DNA of 64,000 bases from Sphingobacteriales bacterium 46-32 (lineage in GTDB: Bacteria > Bacteroidota > Bacteroidia > Chitinophagales > Chitinophagaceae): positions 1-64,000 of the forward strand of contig MKTY01000014.1 of assembly GCA_001898485.1 (NCBI GenBank). Reading direction: 5' to 3'. How positions within the stretch are numbered: position 1 is the stretch's first letter; every line of letters starts with the position of its first letter. Under the pieces are notes generated by a model. It was not told the origin of the DNA. It was given only the letters and a program-made list of their open reading frames with translations, and ran no database searches. Shown here in pieces: positions 1 through 8,927 of the stretch. Position numbers and translations under genes: made by a program.

Positions 1-71
1 TGGAATCAAACTCTGGCTCAGTTATCGATTATTTTTGGAGAAAGATTGAAATTAAGTATTTAAGTAAATGA
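1..71 (+). other. Possible 3' end of a truncated upstream gene
   Basis: Two forward frames are open from the window edge. One ends at a TAA at 61-63 and reads as a short tail ending in LKLSI. The other ends at a TGA at 69-71 and ends in KIEIKYLSK. Either could be the C-terminus of a gene that begins before the window. The AGCACAT repeat starts about 40 bases further on, which fits an intergenic position after a stop. There is too little sequence to name a family. Confidence 0.3.
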
Positions 72-107
72 GATCTGACACAGTTTATGTAATACTACCA
101 AGGCAAT

Positions 108-156
108 CAGCACATCAGCACACCAGCACATTAGCACATCAGCACATCAGCACATT
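108..156. repeat. AGCACATC/AGCACATT tandem low-complexity repeat
   Basis: The stretch consists of five to six near-identical 9-base steps of the form CAGCACATC or TAGCACATT. The same family recurs at 7295-7344, 8891-8925, 37005-37040, 46651-46690 and 46787-46823, nearly always between genes. It starts just before the stop codon of the leftward sigma gene. Confidence 0.85.
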
Positions 157-162
157 CTCCCC

Positions 163-705
163 TCATCCCATTTTCTCCCGCAGCGACCTGATCGCTTTAT
201 GCAGCAGGTTTCGCGAAGTCTGGTAGTTGAGGTCCATCACCTGGGCTATTTCATCATAAGACAGATTCTGGTAAAACCGTAAGTAAATGATCTCGCGCTG
301 GCGGTGCGAGAGGCTGTCGACCGATTGAATCAGATGTTGACGGCGTGCTTCAGCAGCGGGATCACAGGAGTCGGTTTCGAGGTTTTGTAAAAGGAACTGC
401 TGCTCCGATTCCTGTTCATGCCGCTGACGGGTTTTGAGGCGTTCACTGGCACGGATGATCTTGTAGCGAAGTGATTTGAAGAGATAGGCGCGTACGAAGT
501 CTACGGGTGGACTTTGTTTTTTGTGCAGCAGGTCTACAAAAAGCTCCTGGGCACAGTCTTCGGCCATTGTTTTGTCGGTGGTCAGTTTATAGCCATAGAG
601 TACCAGTCGCTCATAAAAGCGCTCGAACAGGATGGCCAGTACCTGCTGGTTGCCCTGCCTGAATTGTTCCCATAATGCCGCTTCTTCCTGTGCAGTGTCG
701 ATCAT
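163..705 (-). CDS. ECF RNA polymerase sigma factor, FecI/sigma-70 family
   Basis: This 180-residue protein has the two-domain layout of ECF sigma factors. Region 2 spans roughly residues 25-90 (FERFYERLVLYGYKL, then the MAEDCAQELF helix for -10 recognition). Region 4 spans about 125-175 (LSHRQREIIYLRF followed by the YDEIAQVM helix-turn-helix). It should direct core polymerase to a small regulon when released by its anti-sigma partner. A FecR gene starts at 839 on the opposite strand and an STN-containing SusC follows it, so the likely regulon is the adjacent SusCD/fucosidase locus. Divergent placement of sigma and FecR is less usual than co-transcription. The ATG at 705 is well placed. Confidence 0.93.
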   Translation of the reverse strand: MIDTAQEEAALWEQFRQGNQQVLAILFERFYERLVLYGYKLTTDKTMAEDCAQELFVDLLHKKQSPPVDFVRAYLFKSLRYKIIRASERLKTRQRHEQESEQQFLLQNLETDSCDPAAEARRQHLIQSVDSLSHRQREIIYLRFYQNLSYDEIAQVMDLNYQTSRNLLHKAIRSLREKMG

Positions 706-789
706 AGCAGTTTTCCGTTGCCTTACGTCCTGATCCTCAGCATGACCAGTCCGGGGGCGGGAAATTATTAAATGTTTGGAATATAGGGG

Positions 790-820
790 TTACAAAAGCG
801 CTGTGAGCGTACTATATTTG
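790..820 (+). promoter_or_regulatory. Bacteroidota-type promoter for fecR
   Basis: TATATTTG at 813-820 matches the TAnnTTTG -7 box of Bacteroidota primary sigma. A TTA at 790-792 lies 20 bases upstream in the -33 position, where the usual motif is TTG. Transcription would start near 827, leaving a leader of about a dozen bases before the ATG at 839. Confidence 0.55.
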
Positions 821-838
821 GACACTATTGTATAGAAC

Positions 839-1822
839 ATGGAATATCAGGAAAGCCGGGTAGAGGCCCTGCTGCTCGATGAGCAGTTCCTCGCCTGGTA
901 TAAAAGAATGGATGCAAGCGCGATAGCGGATTGGGAAAAAAAGATGGAAGCTGATCCGGCCCTCCGTGCAGACACAGCAGCTGCTGTAAAAGTCATGGAT
1001 CAGCTGCTGCTGACAGAAAAAGCAATTGATCAGGATCATAAAGCACAGGCCATCGCAGCATTTCGTGCTCAGTTAAGCCAGGCCCAATCCGGGCAGGTCG
1101 TGCAGATGAGCCGCTGGCGCACGATGCGGAAATGGGTGGCTGTAGCCGCTCTTTTTGTTTTTGCGGCTGGCATCTGGTGGTGGCAATTCGGTTCAGCCCC
1201 GGGCTATAAAGAGATTTTCACTCAGTTTGGCGAAACACGCCAGGTGCAGTTGCCCGATGGCAGCATCGCCATGCTCAATGCCAATACCAAACTCCGATAT
1301 ACAGATGGCTCAAGAGAAGTGTGGATCAAAGGCGAGGCCTTTCTCGAAGTTGCCAAAACGGTGGATAAAGCAAAATTTACAGTTCATACAGACGGGTATG
1401 ATGTAGTGGTACATGGTACCCGGTTTAATGTGCTGGACCGTGGTGACGGCCGCCAGGGGGTGATGCTCGAAGAGGGTGCGGTCGAGTTAAAAGCCCGCGG
1501 ACACGGGCCCGTGCAGATGCAGCCGGGTGAATGGATACAGCTTCGTAATGGTAAGCTTGATAAATCCATGACCGATGGAAAAGCGCAACTGGCCTGGAAA
1601 GATCATAAACTCTTTTTCGAAAAAACGCTGCTTCCCGAAGTAGCCGCTATCATAGCAGAACATTATGGTGTGCAGGTACAGGTAGAGCCTGCACTGGATC
1701 AGACGGCAGTGTCTGGCATTTTCCCCAACGATAATCTGGACATACTGGTACAGACGCTGGAAACTGCCCAGGGCTTCCGGATAGAACGTACTAAAAATAT
1801 CCTGCATCTCTATAAAAAATAG
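839..1822 (+). CDS. FecR family anti-sigma factor
   Basis: This 327-residue protein has the FecR plan. A cytoplasmic sigma-binding N-terminus (about 1-95) is followed by a single membrane span at about 99-115 (WVAVAALFVFAAGIWWW), a periplasmic FecR domain (about 125-215, FTQFGETRQVQLPDGS...) and a C-terminal DUF4974-type domain (about 255-325). It should hold the neighbouring ECF sigma factor until the STN domain of a TonB-dependent receptor signals ligand uptake. The downstream SusC at 1899 carries such an STN domain, which supports a trans-envelope signalling triad. A -7 box lies directly upstream. Confidence 0.93.
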   Translation: MEYQESRVEALLLDEQFLAWYKRMDASAIADWEKKMEADPALRADTAAAVKVMDQLLLTEKAIDQDHKAQAIAAFRAQLSQAQSGQVVQMSRWRTMRKWVAVAALFVFAAGIWWWQFGSAPGYKEIFTQFGETRQVQLPDGSIAMLNANTKLRYTDGSREVWIKGEAFLEVAKTVDKAKFTVHTDGYDVVVHGTRFNVLDRGDGRQGVMLEEGAVELKARGHGPVQMQPGEWIQLRNGKLDKSMTDGKAQLAWKDHKLFFEKTLLPEVAAIIAEHYGVQVQVEPALDQTAVSGIFPNDNLDILVQTLETAQGFRIERTKNILHLYKK

Positions 1823-1898
1823 TCCCTGCCGGCGCATGCAGCCGCAAAAAAGACTAAATTACCAGTGACGATTGCCTATTGTATCAAACTGCTGGCTT

Positions 1899-4800
1899 AT
1901 GCGCTGTGCTAAGCTGAATCGCTATCTGCTTTTGGGTATGCTCTGTATGCTGCCGCTCACTGCTTTTGTGCAAAACAATCGTGCTGCCTCCCCCCGCAAA
2001 TTATTTTCGCTGCTTCAGGAACTCAACGAAAAAAGAAAAGTCTATTTTTTTCTGACCGATGCCAGCATGGGCGATTGGTCTGTTGAGCCGGTTATATACA
2101 GCAACGAAGATCCCTTGCCACGAATACTGGACAAACTACTGCAAAAAACAACACTGACATATAAGCTGCTCAATGCGCAGACTGTTGTAATTTATTCACG
2201 AAGTACGGTACCGCTAGATGTGGCAGGAGCCATCGGCGATCCTGATAATATACACGACGATGCCGGGTTACTGCTCCGCGGAAGGGTGCTGGGTATCGAT
2301 AGTACTCCTTTGCCACAGGCCACTTTACAGGCCGGCGATGGGGTAGGCGCATTGACCAATGCGGCCGGTTTTTTCCGGATCAGCATAAAACAAAAGCAGA
2401 CATTGCAGGTGAGTTGTGTGGGGTATGAACCGGTGGATATTCCGCTGTCGCAGATAAACTTTCATGAACCACTCATCATTCAGCTGCGTCTGAAAGAAAC
2501 AGAGATGGATGAAGTGATCATCACCGGCTTTGATGTGGCACGTAAAATGAAGACGCTGGGTTACCCGGTAAGCGTGGTTCATACGCAACAGATCAACAAT
2601 CCCGGTTATACCAATGTAGTCGCGGCCCTGTACGGCAAGGTGCCGGGTGTGCGTATACTCACCGCGCCGGGTGGTGCTACCAGTGCCGTGCAGATGCAGG
2701 TGCGCGGGCTCAACTCGCTCAACTTTAATTCGCAGCCTATATTTTTTCTGGATGGCATTGCCATTCGTAATACAAATGAGAAAGGAATAAAGGGCATCAA
2801 CAATGGCGGCTACTGGGACGATCCGCGTATAAGAGGTAATGGCCTGCTGGATATTAATCCGCAGGATATAGAATCACTCACGATACTGAAAGGAGCGAGT
2901 GCTACCGCTCTCTACGGATCTGAGGCTGCCAATGGCGTGGTGCTTATTACTTCTAAAAAGGCCATGCCGGGACAGGGATTGCGGGTTGAATTGAATTATG
3001 CCGGAACGGTCGAAAGCAAGACCTCGCTACCCCGCTATCAGAAAGAATACGGTCCCGGTTATGATCGTATCAGCAACCTGGCCGACGGTGCCGATGAAAA
3101 CGGCTGGATACCGGTTGATAATAATGGCGATGGAGTGGCAGAAAGTATCCGCCCCAATTTCGGCTCCTATGCTCAGTTTGGTCCGCGCCTCGATGGACGT
3201 ATGGTAACCTGGTGGGATGGGCAATTGCGCCCGTACCAGCTGCAGCGCGACAACTATGATGCCTTTTACCAGACAGGTTACAGTTCGCAGGCCAATATAT
3301 CGGTATCTAATCACAGCGAAAAAGGCAGTTACCGCTTTTCCTATTCACGTCACGACTACCGGGGCATACAGGTTGGCGGCAACCTGCAACGCAATACCCT
3401 GCAGGTAAGCAGTCAGGTAAAAATAAGCCCACGAATCAGTGTGGACTGGGTTACTTACTACACGCACAGTTATGTGCACAACCGTCCCTATCAGCTGAGC
3501 CGGTTGATGGCGTCTTATGCTGGCTTCCTGAGCCGCGCAGAATATCCCGATCTCCTGCTGCAGAAGTATCAGACATCGCAGGGGTATAAATGGGTGAGCT
3601 GGACAGAGCCGCAGCTGAATCCTGCCGAAGCAATCCGCTATCCGATGAAGGCGGAAGCACTTGATTTTTTGTGGATGCAGTTGCGCAATAAAGAAGATGA
3701 AAATCAGGACCGCTTTATTAACAGCGTTACGTTCAATTACCGCATTGCATCCCGCCTGCGGCTCCGCGCACGCCTGGGTAACGACTTTACCAGTTCAAGA
3801 ACGGATGTAAAACGATTTAATGAATATCCCACCGCGTTTAATGTGATCAACAGTACCGGCCTGTATAAAATGCAGAACGGCCGGTACAGTATTTTATACG
3901 GCGATGCCCTGCTGTCGTACGACTTGCGTATGGGCAAAAGCTGGACAGCTGCATTGAATGCCGGTTACCAGGCCCGTCGCGAAAAATATTCTGACCAGAC
4001 ATCATCGACCGAAGGAGGCTTGTTGAAAGAAAACTGGTTTAACCTGCAGAATTCGTTTGCTGTTATCAACACCACACTCGACAGAAGTGAACAGCTGCGG
4101 CTGGCCTACCTCGCATTTGCTACAATTAGTTATCGCAATTACCTGTTTGGAGAGGTTACGGCGAGGCAGGAATATTCATCTACCTTACCACCGGGCAATA
4201 ATCATTATTTCTATGGCTCGGCCAATGGTGCCTATGTGTTTACCGAGCGCTGGAACCTGAAGAAATTATTTCATTATGGGAAACTGCGTGTCTCATATGG
4301 TGTAGTGGGCAATGCCCCTCCCGCTTATGCAGCCGCACTTACCTATGTGCAAACCACACTCCCCACTGCCAATGGCCCGGTAGCGGCACAAAGTGTGCCC
4401 CGCGATCTCGGCAACCCGGATATTAAACCTGAGCGTAAATATGAAACGGAAGCAGGCATTGAATTACAGTGGCTGAAGGGGAGGTTGGGCCTCGATTTTA
4501 GCTGGTACAACAGCCGCATCCGCAACCAGATCGTGCAACTTACCGTGCCGGCAAGCGCAGGTGCTTACTCGCAACTGATCAACGGAGGTGTGCTGCATAG
4601 CAGAGGGTTTGAGTTGTCGCTCGAAGCAACACCTGTAAAACAGAAAGAGTTTACCTGGCAGCTGCAGATAAATGCTGCACGTAACCGTACCCAGGTAAGC
4701 GAACTGGGGCAGCATGTGCGCGAAGTGGTCTATTACAACAGTGAGCAGCAGGCAGTAAAAGTAGTAGCCCTGCCCGGGCAGAATGTAGGAGAAATCTATG

Positions 4801-5537
4801 TGTACCCGCAACTGGTTAATGAAAAAGGGCAGAAAATAGTAGGTGCCAACGGACTGTATGTAATCGATAAATCGCGCTATGAGCGGGTGGGCAACATCAT
4901 GCCCCGCTGGGTCGGCGGCATGAGTCATCAGCTCACCTGGAAACAGTTTACACTCGAGCAGACTTTCGATTTCCGGCTGGGTGGAGAAATGGTCTCGCCT
5001 GTAGTAAAATATAATATGGGAGCAGGGATGTATGCCAGTACCATGCGCTACCGCGATGAAAAAAATGGCGGATTGCCCTATTATATTGATACACGTGGTC
5101 AAAAGGTACTGCTGCCTTCGCACAATGCGGCAGCACCCGGCGGACAAACAGTTTATCATGATGGATTGATACTCGACGGAGTAGATGCCAGTGGTGCGAC
5201 TAATCACCAGTTGGTCGATGCTGCATCTTATTATATGAATATGTTTGGCTGGGGGCCTGATGCGCTCAACGATAAAGGCATGGTATTTCGTAACAGCTAT
5301 ATCAAAATGCGGGAGATCGTGCTGTCTTATTCATTTAAACCCCGGAATGCTACTATAAAAAGTGTGCGTGAAATAAGATTTTCGCTGCTGGCACGCAACG
5401 TGTTTTACCTCTGGCGTACGCTGAAGGATCTTGACCCCGAAACGGCAATTGGTTCAAACTGGTCACGGCAGGGTATCGATGAAGGCACCATGGCGGCCAA
5501 CAGAAGTATTGGTTTTGCTATACGCGTAATTTTTTAA
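1899..5537 (+). CDS. SusC/RagA TonB-linked outer-membrane receptor with N-terminal STN domain
   Basis: This large outer-membrane transporter imports glycans or other nutrients with its SusD lipoprotein. After a signal peptide (LLLGMLCMLPLTAFVQ) come an STN domain (about 30-100, starting KLFSLLQELNEKRKVYFF), a carboxypeptidase-regulatory-like beta domain (about 125-200), a plug (about 205-350, with the ATALYGSEAANGVVLITS segment typical of SusC) and a long beta-barrel ending in the aromatic tail SIGFAIRVIF. The reading frame can be extended to a TTG at 1872, but the ATG at 1899 gives a normal signal peptide and 1212 residues. The STN domain is the part that talks to FecR in this class. SusD follows after 4 bases. 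Confidence 0.93.
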   Translation: MRCAKLNRYLLLGMLCMLPLTAFVQNNRAASPRKLFSLLQELNEKRKVYFFLTDASMGDWSVEPVIYSNEDPLPRILDKLLQKTTLTYKLLNAQTVVIYSRSTVPLDVAGAIGDPDNIHDDAGLLLRGRVLGIDSTPLPQATLQAGDGVGALTNAAGFFRISIKQKQTLQVSCVGYEPVDIPLSQINFHEPLIIQLRLKETEMDEVIITGFDVARKMKTLGYPVSVVHTQQINNPGYTNVVAALYGKVPGVRILTAPGGATSAVQMQVRGLNSLNFNSQPIFFLDGIAIRNTNEKGIKGINNGGYWDDPRIRGNGLLDINPQDIESLTILKGASATALYGSEAANGVVLITSKKAMPGQGLRVELNYAGTVESKTSLPRYQKEYGPGYDRISNLADGADENGWIPVDNNGDGVAESIRPNFGSYAQFGPRLDGRMVTWWDGQLRPYQLQRDNYDAFYQTGYSSQANISVSNHSEKGSYRFSYSRHDYRGIQVGGNLQRNTLQVSSQVKISPRISVDWVTYYTHSYVHNRPYQLSRLMASYAGFLSRAEYPDLLLQKYQTSQGYKWVSWTEPQLNPAEAIRYPMKAEALDFLWMQLRNKEDENQDRFINSVTFNYRIASRLRLRARLGNDFTSSRTDVKRFNEYPTAFNVINSTGLYKMQNGRYSILYGDALLSYDLRMGKSWTAALNAGYQARREKYSDQTSSTEGGLLKENWFNLQNSFAVINTTLDRSEQLRLAYLAFATISYRNYLFGEVTARQEYSSTLPPGNNHYFYGSANGAYVFTERWNLKKLFHYGKLRVSYGVVGNAPPAYAAALTYVQTTLPTANGPVAAQSVPRDLGNPDIKPERKYETEAGIELQWLKGRLGLDFSWYNSRIRNQIVQLTVPASAGAYSQLINGGVLHSRGFELSLEATPVKQKEFTWQLQINAARNRTQVSELGQHVREVVYYNSEQQAVKVVALPGQNVGEIYVYPQLVNEKGQKIVGANGLYVIDKSRYERVGNIMPRWVGGMSHQLTWKQFTLEQTFDFRLGGEMVSPVVKYNMGAGMYASTMRYRDEKNGGLPYYIDTRGQKVLLPSHNAAAPGGQTVYHDGLILDGVDASGATNHQLVDAASYYMNMFGWGPDALNDKGMVFRNSYIKMREIVLSYSFKPRNATIKSVREIRFSLLARNVFYLWRTLKDLDPETAIGSNWSRQGIDEGTMAANRSIGFAIRVIF

Positions 5538-5541
5538 GTGA

Positions 5542-7134
5542 ATGAAAGGAACGGATAAATATATATGGATAATTATACTGGGCCTGTTGCTGGCTGGCTG
5601 CCGCCGGCAGTTGAGTGAGCTTTACAACGATCCCGATCAGGCAACAGAAGCTTCCATTCCAAAACTCCTTACGCAGATGCTGGACAATAACCGCGTACGC
5701 CCCAGCTACTGGGAGATCCGCACATTTGTAGTATTACAAACTGGTATATACAGCCAGACCGTTGGCTACCTCAATCACCTGACGGCTTATCAGCAAAATG
5801 CCAGTTACACCGCCGATCGCTGGAGCGATTTTTATCGTACCGGTGCCAATGGCTCCGGCATACTGGTACACTACCGTGCCATGGAGCAGGCGTTTAAAGA
5901 GATTACGCAACCCGGTCAGCAGCGGCAACAGGCTGTGTATATGGCAGCAGCCAAAATAGTCTTACTGGATCAGGCAACGCAGATGGTAGATATGTGGGGT
6001 GATATTCCTTTTTTCAAAGCCGGTAGCCTGGGTGCCAATGGTTCGATGAGTTATGCGCCATTTGATGACGGAGCATCCATTTATGCCTATGCGCTGGATG
6101 AGCTGCGTACACTGGCAGAATACTTCAGCACATTGCAGCTCACCACCGTTACACAGGCTACGTTTACCCAACAGGATATTTTACTGCATGGCGACCTCAA
6201 GAGCTGGCAGCAATATGCCAATGCCCTTCGCCTGCGGCTATGGATGCGGCTGGCAGATTATAAACCGGCCGAAGCCCGTACAGCCGTACTTGAAATTGTG
6301 CAGAATCCTGCCATGTATCCGTTGCCGGATGGTATGAACTATGTGCCGGGAAGAGATGATCTGCTGCTGAAACCATTAAGTAATTACGAGGGCGATCTGT
6401 ACCTGGCACTTAGTGAGCTCAACAATATATCTGCCCCTCATTACCTGCTCGACTCAGCCATGAAACCGACCAATGATCCGCGTATACCCGTTTTCTTTGA
6501 TAAATACGGACGAAATATAAATGGCGTTTTTGTTCCCAATACAGAGTATAATGGGTTGCCCGTCGACGTATCTGCCACTATTCAGCAACCGCTGATAGGA
6601 GCGTATGCCATTATGGACTCGGCTACATTTTTGCTCAACCGCGCTTTACCCGGTATTCATTTTACTGCAGCGGAAGTCAATTTTTTAAAAGCCGAAGCAT
6701 ACCAGCGCTGGGGAGGTGGTGATGCCCGGAGTTACTATGAGCGTGCCATCCGGCAGTCAATTGCTTTTTATTTTTATCTCAATAGTCTTAATACAACCAC
6801 GCGCGATCCGTTGCCGCCACCAGCCGAAGCTGCCATACAGTCTTTTCTGCAGGAGCCAGGTATCGATTTCGATGCAGCTCCCGCTGAGCGACTCAAACGA
6901 ATCGCCACACAGAAATGGATTCACCTCGGTTTTCTGCAATCCGTACAGGCCTGGACAGAATACCGGCGTACCGGATTTCCGGAATTGCATTTTATGCAAC
7001 TTCCGCTGCCCGGATTCGAAAGTCCGCCACAAAGACTTACCTATCCTACAGTAGAAACCGCATATAATCCTTATTATAGCAATGTAAAAGAACAGGACAC
7101 CCGCGACCGGAAAATATTCTGGCAGGTGAAGTGA
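5542..7134 (+). CDS. SusD/RagB-like outer-membrane lipoprotein
   Basis: This 530-residue protein begins with a lipoprotein signal (IILGLLLAGC, lipid-modified cysteine at about residue 20) and continues with the TPR-like helical pattern of SusD-like proteins, including the conserved DQATQMVDMWGDIPFF region near 140. It should cap the SusC channel encoded just upstream and bind the substrate at the cell surface. The 4-base gap to SusC implies co-transcription. Its composition suits the SusD-like_2 subgroup rather than starch-specific SusD, and the actual ligand cannot be deduced from this gene alone. Confidence 0.92.
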   Translation: MKGTDKYIWIIILGLLLAGCRRQLSELYNDPDQATEASIPKLLTQMLDNNRVRPSYWEIRTFVVLQTGIYSQTVGYLNHLTAYQQNASYTADRWSDFYRTGANGSGILVHYRAMEQAFKEITQPGQQRQQAVYMAAAKIVLLDQATQMVDMWGDIPFFKAGSLGANGSMSYAPFDDGASIYAYALDELRTLAEYFSTLQLTTVTQATFTQQDILLHGDLKSWQQYANALRLRLWMRLADYKPAEARTAVLEIVQNPAMYPLPDGMNYVPGRDDLLLKPLSNYEGDLYLALSELNNISAPHYLLDSAMKPTNDPRIPVFFDKYGRNINGVFVPNTEYNGLPVDVSATIQQPLIGAYAIMDSATFLLNRALPGIHFTAAEVNFLKAEAYQRWGGGDARSYYERAIRQSIAFYFYLNSLNTTTRDPLPPPAEAAIQSFLQEPGIDFDAAPAERLKRIATQKWIHLGFLQSVQAWTEYRRTGFPELHFMQLPLPGFESPPQRLTYPTVETAYNPYYSNVKEQDTRDRKIFWQVK

Positions 7135-7245
7135 GTGGACAGATGACAGATGACAGATGACAGTTGACAGTTGACAGTGGACAGTTGACAGTGGACAGAT
7201 GACAGTTGACAGATGACAGTTAACAGTGGATAGTGGGCGGTTGGA
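7135..7245. repeat. TGACAGT/TGACAGA heptamer repeat array
   Basis: From just after the SusD stop codon, seven-base steps (GGACAGA, TGACAGA, TGACAGT, GGACAGT) run about 13 times with point changes, then decay. The reverse-complement version of the same family lies at 33329-33406. Confidence 0.85.
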
Positions 7246-7294
7246 TAGTTGTCCTGTCTATGTTCATCTTCAAATTTTCAAATCGCCAAATCAA

Positions 7295-7344
7295 TTAGCA
7301 CATCAGCACATTAGCACATCAGCACATTAGCACATCAGCACATT
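7295..7344. repeat. AGCACATC/AGCACATT repeat
   Basis: Five to six tandem 9-base steps of TAGCACATC/CAGCACATT end about 30 bases before the fucosidase start codon. An A/T-rich piece (CAAATTTTCAAATCGCC) precedes it. Confidence 0.85.
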
Positions 7345-7374
7345 TTTCTTTAAACTTTTTTTTATTCCCTGATT

Positions 7375-8799
7375 ATGAAAAAACTCAGTATAGTTTTACT
7401 CTTCGCTCAGCTATCTTTTATTTCGCTCGCACAGCCCAATGTGCATCCGACCTCTGCTCATTATGTGCCGACTACAGATCCGCAGGTAGCGGCAAAACTT
7501 GATCAGTGGCAGGATCAGAAATTTGGGATCATCATTCACTGGGGCTTATATGCCGTGCCGGGTATTATCGAATCATGGTCATTGTGTTCCGAAGACTGGA
7601 TCACGCGCGACAGTATGAGTGACTATGGTGAGTATAAACGCTGGTACTGGGGATTGAAAGACCAGTTTAACCCCGTTGATTTTGATCCCGAAAGCTGGGC
7701 AAAGACTGCGCGGCAGGCGGGTATGAAATACCTGGTATTTACTACCAAGCATCATGATGGCTTTTCGATGTTTGATACCAAACAAAGCGATTTCAGCATT
7801 ACACATACGCCTTATGGAAAAAATGCAAAAGCGAATGTGGCTTTTCATGTCTTTGATGCTTTCCGGAAAGAAGGCTTTATGATCGGTGCCTATTTTTCCA
7901 AACCCGACTGGCACAATACTGATTACTGGTGGCCTCTGTATGCTACGCCAGATCGCAACAATAACTACGACATCCGCAAATTTCCCTGGCGCTGGAACCG
8001 GTTCAAACAATTTACCTATAACCAGGTAGAGGAGCTGATGCGCGACTATGGCCGCATGGATATTCTATGGCTCGATGGGGGATGGGTACGTCCGCTGGAA
8101 ACAGTCAATGATGAAGTGCGTTCCTGGGGTGCTGCCATTCCTGCCTGGAGTCAGGATGTAGATATACCGCGGGTGGCAGGTATGGCGCGCAGTTATCAGC
8201 CCGGTTTGCTCGTAGTGGATCGCACGGTACATGGGCCTTATGAAAATTATCTGACACCCGAACAGCGTATACCAGCTGCGCCATTACCTTATCCCTGGGA
8301 GAGCTGTATTACGCTGGGCGATGCCTGGGGTTTTGTACCCGGCGATCGGTATAAACCCGCTGCCACCGTGATTCATCAGCTGATCGATGTAGTGGCTAAA
8401 GGAGGAAGTATGTTGCTGGGTGTAGGGCCAGATGCAAAGGGCCGCATTCCCGATACCGTTACCAGCCGGCTGCAGGAAGTAGGGCGCTGGCTCGATAAAA
8501 ACGGGGAAGCGATTTATGGCACACGTCCCGTTGCTGCTTTCAAATGGGAGCATACGTATTTTACACAGAAAAAAGACAGCAGTGCCATCTATGCCATTAC
8601 AACCCTCGATGCAGGTCAGCCTGTGCCGGCAACGATCGAATGGCAGGGACCCGAACCCGCCAAAGGGTCATCGGTCATCCTGCTGCAAACAGGCACCCGT
8701 TTAAGCTGGAAAAAAGAAGGAGGGAAAATTAAAGTAACCTTGCCGGCATCGGCTCAAAGGAGTTGTGCAGGCCAGCCGGCGGTGGTTGTGAAGTTTTAA
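7375..8799 (+). CDS. Secreted alpha-L-fucosidase, glycoside hydrolase family 29
   Basis: This 474-residue protein should release L-fucose from the non-reducing ends of glycans. A signal peptide (LSIVLLFAQLSFISLAQ) indicates export. The GH29 (beta/alpha)8 core is clear: KFGIIIHWGLYAVPG near residue 50, TTKHHDGF with H126-H127, and MDILWLDGGW, whose Asp at residue 234 sits in the position of the GH29 nucleophile. A small C-terminal beta domain follows (about 385-474). The general acid is not conserved enough across GH29 to assign by eye. It sits just downstream of the SusCD pair and upstream of a convergent AraC gene, which suggests that the locus handles fucosylated glycans. Confidence 0.92.
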   Translation: MKKLSIVLLFAQLSFISLAQPNVHPTSAHYVPTTDPQVAAKLDQWQDQKFGIIIHWGLYAVPGIIESWSLCSEDWITRDSMSDYGEYKRWYWGLKDQFNPVDFDPESWAKTARQAGMKYLVFTTKHHDGFSMFDTKQSDFSITHTPYGKNAKANVAFHVFDAFRKEGFMIGAYFSKPDWHNTDYWWPLYATPDRNNNYDIRKFPWRWNRFKQFTYNQVEELMRDYGRMDILWLDGGWVRPLETVNDEVRSWGAAIPAWSQDVDIPRVAGMARSYQPGLLVVDRTVHGPYENYLTPEQRIPAAPLPYPWESCITLGDAWGFVPGDRYKPAATVIHQLIDVVAKGGSMLLGVGPDAKGRIPDTVTSRLQEVGRWLDKNGEAIYGTRPVAAFKWEHTYFTQKKDSSAIYAITTLDAGQPVPATIEWQGPEPAKGSSVILLQTGTRLSWKKEGGKIKVTLPASAQRSCAGQPAVVVKF

Positions 8800-8867
8800 A
8801 AGTATAAAAGTATAAAGGTATAAAGAGTATAAAGGGTATAAAGAGTATAAAGGGTTTAAAGAGTGTT
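8797..8867. repeat. AAAGTATAAAGG-type repeat
   Basis: The fucosidase stop codon is followed at once by about eight steps of AGTATAAA, GGTATAAA or GAGTATAAA. A shorter relative lies at 57042-57068 after the SDR-like gene, again touching a stop codon. Confidence 0.8.
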
Positions 8868-8890
8868 GAACCAGGCAGACTATTCGTATC

Positions 8891-8925
8891 ATTAGCACAT
8901 TAGCACATTAGCACATCAGCACATT
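8891..8925. repeat. AGCACATT repeat between fucosidase and AraC genes
   Basis: Four tandem 9-base steps (TAGCACATT three times, then CAGCACATT) end 2 bases before the stop codon of the leftward AraC gene. Confidence 0.85.
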
Positions 8926-8927
8926 GT

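Noticed and set aside
1872-1898. TTG start for the first SusC gene
   Set aside because: The ATG at 1899 yields a standard signal peptide directly; the added nine residues look unlike a natural N-terminus.
4464-5207. 247-codon leftward ORF
   Set aside because: It is antisense to the SusC beta-barrel and mirrors its codon pattern.
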